Below are positions 9,379-16,447 of a stretch of DNA of 64,000 nt, in pieces. Below the pieces are notes generated by a model. That model was not told the origin of the DNA and ran no database searches. It saw only the letters and a program-made list of their open reading frames with translations. The DNA is taken from the NCBI GenBank assembly GCA_009702045.1, contig WLIV01000002.1:62001-126000 (forward strand), read 5' to 3'. This DNA comes from Actinomycetota bacterium. Its GTDB lineage: Bacteria; Actinomycetota; Acidimicrobiia; Acidimicrobiales; Ilumatobacteraceae. Position 1 is the first letter of the stretch, and each line of letters starts with the position of its first letter. A program made the position numbers and the translations under genes.

Positions 9379-10256
9379 CTCGCCAGGCGAGTGTGGTTCA
9401 AGATCGCACCGGTAAGCATCGGCCACAGCGGTTCGGGCATGTCGTGGCCCATGTCGGCGACGAACAGCAGGTGTGCACCCGGGATCAGTTCAGCGGTGCG
9501 GAACCCACCGCTGGGGGTGATCAGTGTGTCGTCACGGCCGTGGATGACCAGCGTGGGCACCGCGAGCGCCTGCAGACCCTCGGTGCGGCGGCCGCTGGCG
9601 TAGATCGCGGCCAGTTGCCGCGGGCTGCCCGCTGGGTAGAACGAGCGGTCGAAGTCGCGGGCCGCGTTTCGCTTCACCAGCGCTTCGTCGCGGTACTTCT
9701 TCGACTGCCACACCATCCACGTCGGGGCGGACGCGATGTACTCGTCGCGGTTCGTGGGTGCCGGGGCGAAGATCGCCTCCGCAGCTTCCGCTGACGGCTG
9801 GCCGACCTCGATCTCCCCCGGCTGGCTCATCACCGAGACCAGCGAGATCACGCGCGGCGAGTGCTCGATCGCGACCGTCTGCGCGATCATGCCGCCCATC
9901 GATGCGCCGAGCACGTGTGCCCGTTCGATACCGAGATGATCGAGCAACCCAATGGCGTCGGCCGCCATGTCGCTCAGCGTGTACGGCACCGGCGGCGGCG
10001 GCGCGTCAGCGAACGCAGCCGCCATGACGGCGCCGAGATCGACTTCAGCCCCGTCGAGTTTTGTGGACAGGCCGCAGTCGCGGTTGTCGAAACGAATGAC
10101 GTAGTGACCACCAGCGGCAAGCAGGCCGCAGAACTGTGCGTCCCAGGCCGTGAGCTGTGCAGAGAACCCCATGATCAAGAGGAGCGCAGGGTCGGTCGGC
10201 GAGCCGAACGTCTCATACTCGAGTTCCATACCGGTACTGACAAGGGCGCGGGGCAT
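9375..10256 (-). CDS. Alpha/beta hydrolase
   Basis: 293 aa. The nucleophile elbow is GASMGG (Ser119); the acid is in VIHGRDDTL and the base in DMGHD. RFDNRDCGLSTK follows the usual post-beta4 segment of the AB-hydrolase/TAP esterase group. Small-molecule ester or lactone hydrolysis is likely; the substrate is not predictable. It is divergent from an LLM oxidoreductase across 43 bases that carry a perfect palindrome, so joint control is plausible. Confidence 0.85.
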   Translation of the reverse strand: MPRALVSTGMELEYETFGSPTDPALLLIMGFSAQLTAWDAQFCGLLAAGGHYVIRFDNRDCGLSTKLDGAEVDLGAVMAAAFADAPPPPVPYTLSDMAADAIGLLDHLGIERAHVLGASMGGMIAQTVAIEHSPRVISLVSVMSQPGEIEVGQPSAEAAEAIFAPAPTNRDEYIASAPTWMVWQSKKYRDEALVKRNAARDFDRSFYPAGSPRQLAAIYASGRRTEGLQALAVPTLVIHGRDDTLITPSGGFRTAELIPGAHLLFVADMGHDMPEPLWPMLTGAILNHTRLAS

Positions 10257-10262
10257 CCGCGC

Positions 10263-10268
10263 AGGTTA
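10263..10268 (-). promoter_or_regulatory. Probable leaderless -10 hexamer of the alpha/beta hydrolase gene
   Basis: TAACCT on the minus strand, 6 bases before ATG 10256. Confidence 0.45.
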
Positions 10269-10270
10269 AC

Positions 10271-10282
10271 GGTGGCGCCACC
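10271..10282. promoter_or_regulatory. Perfect 12-base palindrome between divergent -10 hexamers
   Basis: GGTGGCGCCACC lies exactly between the minus-strand -10 (10263-10268) and the plus-strand -10 (10286-10291). It is a candidate operator; no regulator gene is adjacent. Confidence 0.4.
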
Positions 10283-10285
10283 CAC

Positions 10286-10291
10286 TAGCTT
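10286..10291 (+). promoter_or_regulatory. Probable leaderless -10 hexamer of the LLM oxidoreductase gene
   Basis: TAGCTT, 8 bases before ATG 10300. Confidence 0.4.
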
Positions 10292-10299
10292 CGATCGGC

Positions 10300-11199
10300 A
10301 TGACGATCTTCGGAGTGCACGTGGGGTTGCAGCACACCAGCGCAGACGAGTTGCGCAGCGTGTGGCGACGGGTGGAGGAACTCGGCTTCGGCTGGATCAG
10401 CGTGTGGGACCACTTCTACGGCGCGACCGGCAAACCCGATGACGCCGAGTGTCTGGAAGCTGTAGCAATGCACGCGGCGCTCGCGTGCACTACCAGCCGC
10501 GTGGAGGTCGGTTCGCTGGTCTACAGCATCGGCTACCGCCACCCGGCGGTGTTGGCCAAGGCGATCACCACCATCGATCAGCTCAGCGGTGGTCGAGCAG
10601 CAATGGGTATCGGCGCAGGCTGGGCCAAGGTGGAGTACAACGCCTACGGCATCGAGTTCCCCAACGTGAAGACACGCATGGACCAACTTGAGGAAGGGAT
10701 CCAGTGTCTGCGCGGGTTGTTGCACCAGGAGGTCACCGACTTCGACGGGCAGTGGTTCCAGCTCACGAACGCACGGAACGAACCGCGCCCGGTGCAGGCC
10801 AAGTTGCCGATCTGGGTCGGCGGCGGAGGCGAGCAGCGCACACTGAAGATCGCCGCCAAGTACGCCGACGGGTGGAACGTTCCGTTCATCGCTCCCGAGT
10901 TGTTCGCACACAAGAACCAGGTGCTCGACCAGCACTGCGCGACCGTGGGACGCGAGCCCAGCGAGATCCGGCGGGCGATCAACCTCGGCCTGGCGTTCAC
11001 CGAGGACAGCCTGCAGCAACAGTTCGGCGCAATCGCCGACAGTGTGCGGCCGGGTGTCCTCACCGGAAGTCACCAACAAGTGATCGACCGCATCGGCCGC
11101 TACGTCGAAGCTGGCGCCCAGCAGGTGAACATTGCCCTACGCGCGCCCTTCGACCTCGAGGTGCTCGAACAGTTCAGCCAGCTGCTGCAGCTCAGCTGA
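10300..11199 (+). CDS. LLM-class (probably F420-dependent) oxidoreductase
   Basis: 299 aa luciferase-like monooxygenase fold. Visible marks: ISVWDHFYG, VGSLVYSIGYRHPAVLAKA, the glycine turn GRAAMGIGAGWAKVEY and PIWVGGGGEQRTLKIAAKYADGWN. This subgroup in Actinomycetota normally uses F420; cofactor choice here is inference. Substrate unknown. It is divergent from an alpha/beta hydrolase and convergent with a PH-domain gene. Confidence 0.85.
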   Translation: MTIFGVHVGLQHTSADELRSVWRRVEELGFGWISVWDHFYGATGKPDDAECLEAVAMHAALACTTSRVEVGSLVYSIGYRHPAVLAKAITTIDQLSGGRAAMGIGAGWAKVEYNAYGIEFPNVKTRMDQLEEGIQCLRGLLHQEVTDFDGQWFQLTNARNEPRPVQAKLPIWVGGGGEQRTLKIAAKYADGWNVPFIAPELFAHKNQVLDQHCATVGREPSEIRRAINLGLAFTEDSLQQQFGAIADSVRPGVLTGSHQQVIDRIGRYVEAGAQQVNIALRAPFDLEVLEQFSQLLQLS

Positions 11200-11220
11200 G
11201 TTGGCTCAAGCTGAGGCGGA

Positions 11221-11856
11221 TCAGCCCAGCAAACGCTGCTTCTGCGCGTCGAACTCTGCTTGCGACAGCGTGCCGCGCTGCAGCATTCCTTCGAGCCGCT
11301 CGAGCTGTTCGGTGACATCGCCGGTCAGCGCTTTGGTGGTCGCGGCCGCCGCGTATCCGCCGCGACGCATGGCCAGACCCTCCATCTGCGCATGCACGAG
11401 GTTCTGCACCTGATCCGGATGGCGGATATCGGTGAAACGCTGCTGGCCGTCCTCGCCGCCGGACTCGATGAGCAAGTCGCCGGCGCCGAGCATCCGCTCG
11501 AAGATGCTCTGGTTGAAGTTGACGTTGTTCACGCGCTCGAGCGGGATCTCGATACCGCTCTTGGCGATGACGCCCTGGCGGAAGATCAGCCGCTGCGAGG
11601 TGATGACGAAGTTGGTAGTGACCCATTTCGAGTAGCGGCCGATGAGCCACAGCGCAGCGACAACCAACAGAGCGATCACGACATAGCCGAGCCCCTTTCG
11701 GGCATTCGAACCACCGTCGGTCTGTGTGAGCGTCACGATGCCCAGGACGATGGCGCCCAGCAACGACAGCGCTGGCTCGGCGAAGTACCACCAGTGCGGG
11801 TGCATGTCGAGCGCGATGGTCTCGTTGGCGTTGAGATTCTTCTTCGGGTACGGCAT
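11221..11856 (-). CDS. Membrane protein with bacterial PH domain and C-terminal SHOCT motif
   Basis: 211 aa. Two hydrophobic segments (YFAEPALSLLGAIVLGIVTL; GYVVIALLVVAALWLIG) precede a YdbS-like PH domain (VTTNFVITSQRLIFRQGVIAK, IPLERVNNVNFNQSIFERMLGAGDLLIE). The end, EQLERLEGMLQRGTLSQAEFDAQKQRLL, is a SHOCT helix pair. Role unknown; such proteins are thought to be membrane-stress or scaffolding factors. ATG 11856 is supported by TATTCT (11863-11868) 6 bases upstream. It is divergent from the UvrD-like gene across 43 bases. Confidence 0.8.
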   Translation of the reverse strand: MPYPKKNLNANETIALDMHPHWWYFAEPALSLLGAIVLGIVTLTQTDGGSNARKGLGYVVIALLVVAALWLIGRYSKWVTTNFVITSQRLIFRQGVIAKSGIEIPLERVNNVNFNQSIFERMLGAGDLLIESGGEDGQQRFTDIRHPDQVQNLVHAQMEGLAMRRGGYAAAATTKALTGDVTEQLERLEGMLQRGTLSQAEFDAQKQRLLG

Positions 11857-11862
11857 GTCCCG

Positions 11863-11868
11863 AGAATA
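11863..11868 (-). promoter_or_regulatory. Probable leaderless -10 hexamer of the PH-domain gene
   Basis: TATTCT on the minus strand, 6 bases before ATG 11856. Confidence 0.45.
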
Positions 11869-11886
11869 GCCTTCGCACGCACCCTC

Positions 11887-11892
11887 TATCGT
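11887..11892 (+). promoter_or_regulatory. Probable leaderless -10 hexamer of the UvrD-like helicase gene
   Basis: TATCGT, 7 bases before GTG 11900. It overlaps the alternative GTG at 11891, arguing for the later start. Confidence 0.45.
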
Positions 11893-11899
11893 GTGCCCC

Positions 11900-13729
11900 G
11901 TGAGCACCCTGTTGTCCGGCCTCGATCCGCAGCAGGTGGAGGCCGTCACCACCCGGGCCGCGCCACTGGCCATCGTGGCCGCCGCCGGCTCGGGCAAGAC
12001 CACCGTGCTCACCCGACGCATCGCTCACCGCGTCGCTGAGGGCAGCGCACTCCCCCAGCACGTCCTGGCGCTGACGTTCACCCGCGACGCTGCGGCCGAA
12101 CTGCGTCGACGTCTCCGCCGACTCGATATCCGCGAGCAGATTGATGCCGGCACGTTCCATGCCGTTGCCCTGCGCCTGCTCCGCGATCGGGCGCTGGGAC
12201 GGAACGCTCCGGCGCCGCAACTGGCGGGCGACCGACTGCGGTTGATGCGCGAGTGTGTCACTCAGCTGCAGCTGACCTGTGAGCCCTACGGCGCGATGGC
12301 CGATCTCGACTGGGCCCGTGCCCGGCTGATCGCACCCGACCGTTACGAATCCGCCATCCGCGCAGAACGGCGACGCAGCAGCGTGCCCGCCGCACGCTTT
12401 GCCGATCTTGCCGAGGCCTACGCGCGCCTGAAGCAACGCCGAGGGGTAGTTGACTTCGATGATCTGTTGCACCAGACGCTGACTGCTTTGCAGACCGACA
12501 CCGCGTGGGCCGAGGGTGTGCGCTGGCGCTACCGACACTTCTTCGTCGACGAAGTGCAAGACCTCAACCCGTTACAGCACACCGTGTTGGAGGCGCTCCG
12601 CGACGGTCGCCCCGACCTGTGCCTGGTGGGCGACCCGCGGCAGGCCATCTACGGCTGGAACGGAGCCGACCCGTCCACCCTGGCGGAGGTAGAACTCCGC
12701 TATCCCGGAGTCACGGTGGTGCACCTCGGGTCGAACTACCGATGCTCTCCGCAGGTCGTACGGGCTGCAGCAGCCGTGCTCTCCGCCGCCGGCCAACACG
12801 ACGATGCCCAGAGCCGGCAACCCTCGGCCACCGCAGTCGCGGTGCTGCCGTTCCCCGACGAACATGCCGAAGCCGACGCGGTGGCACGTCGGGTGCGCGA
12901 CATGATGCACCATCGCTCGGGCAGCGAGCTGGCGGTGATGGCACGCACCAACGAGCAGCTCACCGTGCTCGGTGCGGCGCTCACCCGCTACGGCATCAAC
13001 ACTGAACGCTCCGCTGGCCGTTCACCGCTCGATACGGCACTCGCCAACGCGCACCGCTGCACGAACCGCGATCAACTCGCGAGTTGGGTCGACGCCGTGT
13101 TGCTCGATGGCGACGACGTCGCCCGCCGCGTCGCGCACGAGGCCGACCGCTTCCTGTCCTCCGGCGAACCAGGGTCGTTCAGGGCGTGGCTGGAGGCCCG
13201 CACCCCATTCGACGACCTCGAACCCGACGATCGTCGCGAGTCGGTGTCGCTGCTGACGTTCCATGCCGCCAAGGGACGCGAATGGTGGGGTGTGGTGGTG
13301 TGCGGCGCCGAGGACGGACTGATTCCACACGCCAGCGCCTCGTCCACTGCGCAACTCGCCGAAGAGGCCCGCCTGTTCTACGTGGCCATCACCCGTGCGG
13401 CCCACGACCTCACGATCACCCACGCGAGCAGCCGCCATGGCAAGCCCACCGCACCCAGCCGGTGGCTCGCTGCGGTCGCCGCCAGCGGTGCAGGCGACGA
13501 GGTCGTGGTGCCTCCCACCCGCCCCATCAGCGTTGCCGATCCGTTGGCTGCGTTGCACGACTGGCGGGCGGCGATCGCCCGCGCATCGGGCCAACCAGAT
13601 ACGTCGGTGTGCACTGATCGTGTGCTGCGGTCGCTGGCCGCCGAGCCCCCGACCTCTGCCGCGGAACTGGCCCAGCGCCTGGGCATCACCGAAACCGCCG
13701 CTGCCCGGCTGCGACCTTTGCCGATCTAG
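11900..13729 (+). CDS. UvrD-like superfamily 1 DNA helicase with C-terminal HRDC-like domain
   Basis: 609 aa. All SF1A motifs are readable: AAAGSGKTTVLTRRI (I), ALTFTRDAAAEL (Ia), FFVDEVQDLNP (II), LVGDPRQAIYGWNGADP (III), NYRCSPQVV (IV), LLTFHAAKGREWWGVVV (V), LFYVAITRA (VI). The last 60 residues (DPLAALHDWRAAIARASG...LRPLPI) look like an HRDC domain, as in mycobacterial UvrD2. It is about 90 residues shorter than UvrD2 because the 2B region between motifs IV and V is reduced. A role in repair unwinding is expected. Its TAG stop is shared with convergent xthA through CTAG 13726-13729. Confidence 0.85.
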   Translation: MSTLLSGLDPQQVEAVTTRAAPLAIVAAAGSGKTTVLTRRIAHRVAEGSALPQHVLALTFTRDAAAELRRRLRRLDIREQIDAGTFHAVALRLLRDRALGRNAPAPQLAGDRLRLMRECVTQLQLTCEPYGAMADLDWARARLIAPDRYESAIRAERRRSSVPAARFADLAEAYARLKQRRGVVDFDDLLHQTLTALQTDTAWAEGVRWRYRHFFVDEVQDLNPLQHTVLEALRDGRPDLCLVGDPRQAIYGWNGADPSTLAEVELRYPGVTVVHLGSNYRCSPQVVRAAAAVLSAAGQHDDAQSRQPSATAVAVLPFPDEHAEADAVARRVRDMMHHRSGSELAVMARTNEQLTVLGAALTRYGINTERSAGRSPLDTALANAHRCTNRDQLASWVDAVLLDGDDVARRVAHEADRFLSSGEPGSFRAWLEARTPFDDLEPDDRRESVSLLTFHAAKGREWWGVVVCGAEDGLIPHASASSTAQLAEEARLFYVAITRAAHDLTITHASSRHGKPTAPSRWLAAVAASGAGDEVVVPPTRPISVADPLAALHDWRAAIARASGQPDTSVCTDRVLRSLAAEPPTSAAELAQRLGITETAAARLRPLPI

Positions 13730-14496
13730 GCCAGGTCGACGAGCACCGGTGCGTGGTCGGACGGCAACGTACCCTTGCGCGCGTTGCGGTCGACGATCGC
13801 GAACGCGCAGCGCTGGGCCACAGATGGTGTGCCGAGCACGAGATCGATGCGCATACCGCGGCCCTGGTGAAAGTCTCCGGCGCGGTAGTCCCACCAGCTG
13901 TAGAGCTTGCCCTCGGCGTGGTGCATGCGAAACAGGTCGGTCATCCCCCAGTCGCACAACGCTGCCAGCTCGGCACGCTCGGCCGGGCTGACATGTGTGC
14001 CACCGACCAACTTCTTCGGGTCGTACACGTCGAGATCGGTGGGGGCGATGTTGAAGTCGCCAGCAACCACCACTTGATCGTCTGGCGTTCCCTGTGCCGC
14101 CACATGGGCACGCAACCGGGCCATCCACCGCAGCTTGTACTGGTAGTGCTCGTGGTCGAGCGACCGACCGTTGGGCACGTACACGCTGCTGACCCGCACG
14201 CCCCCGCACACGGCGGTGATGAGGCGAGCCTCGGCATCCGGTTCGGCGCCATCAGCGAAGTTGGCCACCACATCGGAGAGGCCGACCTTAGAGAGGATTG
14301 CGACACCGTTCCACTGACCCTGCCCGTGGTGCGCGCTCTCATAACCAAGCGACGCGAACGTCAGCCCGGGGAACGCGTCGTCGGACATCTTGGTCTCCTG
14401 TAGGCACACCACATCTGGCTGTACATCGGTCAGCCACTCCTCGACACGCGCCAGACGCGCCTTCAACGAGTTGACGTTCCAGGTAGCGATACGCAC
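13726..14496 (-). CDS. xthA: Exodeoxyribonuclease III (AP endonuclease)
   Basis: 256 aa, full length for the ExoIII branch of the EEP fold. MRIATWNVNSLKARL with CLQETKM gives the metal-binding Asn and Glu. VAGDFNIAPTDLDVYDP, RGMRIDLVLG and LPSDHAPVLVDL carry the catalytic Asp/Asn/His set. It nicks abasic sites in base-excision repair. It starts at a GTG 12 bases after the stop of the NYN-S1 gene, so both are probably one transcript. Confidence 0.95.
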   Translation of the reverse strand: MRIATWNVNSLKARLARVEEWLTDVQPDVVCLQETKMSDDAFPGLTFASLGYESAHHGQGQWNGVAILSKVGLSDVVANFADGAEPDAEARLITAVCGGVRVSSVYVPNGRSLDHEHYQYKLRWMARLRAHVAAQGTPDDQVVVAGDFNIAPTDLDVYDPKKLVGGTHVSPAERAELAALCDWGMTDLFRMHHAEGKLYSWWDYRAGDFHQGRGMRIDLVLGTPSVAQRCAFAIVDRNARKGTLPSDHAPVLVDLA

Positions 14497-14508
14497 AGCG
14501 ATCGCCGC

Positions 14509-15786
14509 TTACTTCGCGGTGCGAGCGCGTCGCGGCGCGGTCGCCGCCGGGGCGGGCACCGCCTTCTGCGCAGCCTTCTTGACCGGCGCGGCCTTCTTCA
14601 CCGGCACCGCCTTCTTCACCGGAACAGCCGTCTTCACCGGCACAGCCGTCTTCACCGGCACCGCCTTCTTGACTGGGGCGGCTGCCACCTTCTTGACCGG
14701 TGCGGCGACCTTCTTGGGCGCAGCCACCTTCTTGGTTGCTGCAACCTTCTTCGGCGACACTGCCTTCTTGGTCGCTGTCACCTGCTTCGAGGCCGCCGGA
14801 GTCACGGGTGCGGGCACCACGGGCGCCGCAGCGGCCTTCTTGCGCGTGCCGCCACGCTTGGCCGGCGCCGCCGGGGCAACGGCATTACCAACACCGGGAA
14901 TTGCCAGATCGATGCTGCGCTTGGCCGGCACGAAGGTGTCCACCACGAGCGTCACCGATTCTCCGACCTTCATGAACTCGCGAGCGCTACGCGGGGCCGG
15001 ATCGGCCATCAGTCGCAGCGGCACATACCCCATGACCTCACCGATGCGCACGTAGGCGCCGTGCGATGAGTAGTGGTCGACGATTGCGTTCACGCTGGTA
15101 CCCACGGGGTGGACGCCCACGAACGTGAGGAACGTGAGCAACTCGTTCACGGTGCTGCGCGGGGCCTGGGCAACGTCTCTGTCCGGAGCCTTCTCCGCGG
15201 CGGGTGCGCGGTGACCGCGCTCCTTGACCACCTTGGCCGGTCCGGGCGGCGGTGCCTTGGGCACCGGCATCGGACGACTGCTCTCGGGACTGCCGACGCG
15301 CACGGTCTCGTCGCCCGCCTTCGAGCCACGCTTGCGCTTGGCCTCGCTCATTACCTTGCGGCTGAGCGGCCCGCGCACGGGCAGACGGTTGACGAACACC
15401 CAACCAACATGCGGCACAGGTTTGCCGCCGATGAGACGACCCTCGTCGAACAGCCAGTCGTACTGACCGTGGAACTCCTGGAAGCTGTCGTTCGACAGGA
15501 TGGTTGCCTTGGCCTTGTTGGCGATGCTCAGCACGAACGCATCGCCACGTCCGATGGCACCGGCCGGGGGCGCGACGAGCTCGTTGTTGGCGACCGCGTC
15601 GTCGAACTCCGTGCTTTCCTTGGAGTCGATGCGGTGACCGAACGTGGCATCGACGACAACAGTGATGAGCGCATCAGGGTGCTCGTCCATGAACGCGAGC
15701 ACGGCTTCGTTCAGTTGTTTGAGACTCGGGAGGGTGCGCCCTTCGGTGGCGATGTTCGACCCGTCGACGACGACATGTTCAGGCAT
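14509..15786 (-). CDS. NYN/PIN-type RNase domain plus S1-like domain plus Lys/Pro/Ala-rich tail
   Basis: 425 aa with an uncommon three-part layout. Residues 1-135 are a Zc3h12a/NYN-like PIN nuclease: VVVDGSNIATEG (Asp8), VVVDATFGHRI (Asp46), GRGDAF (Asp82), LSNDSF (Asp100). Residues about 135-210 are charged and low-complexity. Residues about 213-297 resemble an S1 RNA-binding OB fold (VGTSVNAIVDHYSSHGAYVRI...KRSIDLAI). Residues about 303-425 are a basic tail of KKVAAP/KKAVPVKTA-type repeats like a histone-H1-like tail. An RNase held on RNA by S1 and tail is inferred. It is upstream of xthA and divergent from a HAD gene across 25 bases. Confidence 0.75.
   Translation of the reverse strand: MPEHVVVDGSNIATEGRTLPSLKQLNEAVLAFMDEHPDALITVVVDATFGHRIDSKESTEFDDAVANNELVAPPAGAIGRGDAFVLSIANKAKATILSNDSFQEFHGQYDWLFDEGRLIGGKPVPHVGWVFVNRLPVRGPLSRKVMSEAKRKRGSKAGDETVRVGSPESSRPMPVPKAPPPGPAKVVKERGHRAPAAEKAPDRDVAQAPRSTVNELLTFLTFVGVHPVGTSVNAIVDHYSSHGAYVRIGEVMGYVPLRLMADPAPRSAREFMKVGESVTLVVDTFVPAKRSIDLAIPGVGNAVAPAAPAKRGGTRKKAAAAPVVPAPVTPAASKQVTATKKAVSPKKVAATKKVAAPKKVAAPVKKVAAAPVKKAVPVKTAVPVKTAVPVKKAVPVKKAAPVKKAAQKAVPAPAATAPRRARTAK
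14560..14770 (-). repeat. Imperfect tandem repeats coding a basic Lys/Val/Pro/Ala tail
   Basis: Repeated codon blocks such as ACCGGCACnGCCTTCTTC on the plus strand encode KKAVPVK and KKVAAP units. Near-identical 24-base units at about 14590-14670 suggest recent slippage expansion. Confidence 0.7.
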
Positions 15787-15795
15787 ACGCGAGGC

Positions 15796-15805
15796 AGCCT
15801 ACGAT
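15796..15805. promoter_or_regulatory. Overlapping divergent -10 hexamers in a 25-base intergenic space
   Basis: Minus-strand TAGGCT (15796-15801) lies 9 bases before ATG 15786. Plus-strand TACGAT (15800-15805) lies 6 bases before GTG 15812. The hexamers overlap by two bases, so both promoters cannot easily be occupied together. Confidence 0.45.
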
Positions 15806-15811
15806 GCCCGG

Positions 15812-16447
15812 GTGAAGAAAGCCGTCCTCTGGGACTTCGGTGGGGTCATCCTCAGCAGTCCATTCGAAGCATTCAACCATTACGAGTCCGAGCACGGTGT
15901 GCCGCTCGACCACATCCGCACCGTCAACGCAACCGACCCGCACGACAACGCGTGGGCGCGGCTGGAGCGCAGCGAAGTGTCGCCCGCCGAGTTCGACCGC
16001 CAGTTCGCCGACGAGTCCGAGGCCCTCGGGCACCGCGTTCCAGGTGCACACGTGCTCGGTCTCCTCAGCGGCACGATCCGTCCCGAGATGGTCGCGCTGC
16101 TCGATCAGGTGAAAGCAGCCGGCTACAAGGTGGCATGCCTCACCAACAACATGTCGCTGCCGCGCGCAGACCCAGAGCGCGAAGCGGCGTTGGCTGCGGT
16201 GATGGCCCGCTTCGACGCAGTGGTCGAGAGCGCCAAGGTTGGCGTGCGCAAGCCAGAGGTGCGCTTCTACGAGATCGCCTGCGATTTGCTGCAGGTGCAA
16301 CCGAGCGAGTGCATCTTCCTCGACGACCTGGGCATCAACCTCAAGCCGGCCGCGGCCATGGGGATGACCACGATCAAGGTGCTCAACGCGGCCCAGGCCA
16401 TCGCTGACCTCTCGGCACTGCTCGGATTCGACGCTGGAGGCGAATGA
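15812..16447 (+). CDS. HAD-superfamily hydrolase
   Basis: 211 aa. WDFGGVILSSPF near the start is HAD motif I, but in the form D-F-G-G, where the second Asp (the general acid of phosphatases) is replaced by Gly. Motif II is CLTNNMS; Lys lies in VGVRKPEVRFYEIAC and motif IV in CIFLDDLGINLKPAAAMGM. It resembles the N-terminal domain of ACAD10/epoxide hydrolase. GTG 15812 is set by the TACGAT hexamer. It overlaps the downstream membrane-protein gene by ATGA. Confidence 0.8.
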   Translation: MKKAVLWDFGGVILSSPFEAFNHYESEHGVPLDHIRTVNATDPHDNAWARLERSEVSPAEFDRQFADESEALGHRVPGAHVLGLLSGTIRPEMVALLDQVKAAGYKVACLTNNMSLPRADPEREAALAAVMARFDAVVESAKVGVRKPEVRFYEIACDLLQVQPSECIFLDDLGINLKPAAAMGMTTIKVLNAAQAIADLSALLGFDAGGE

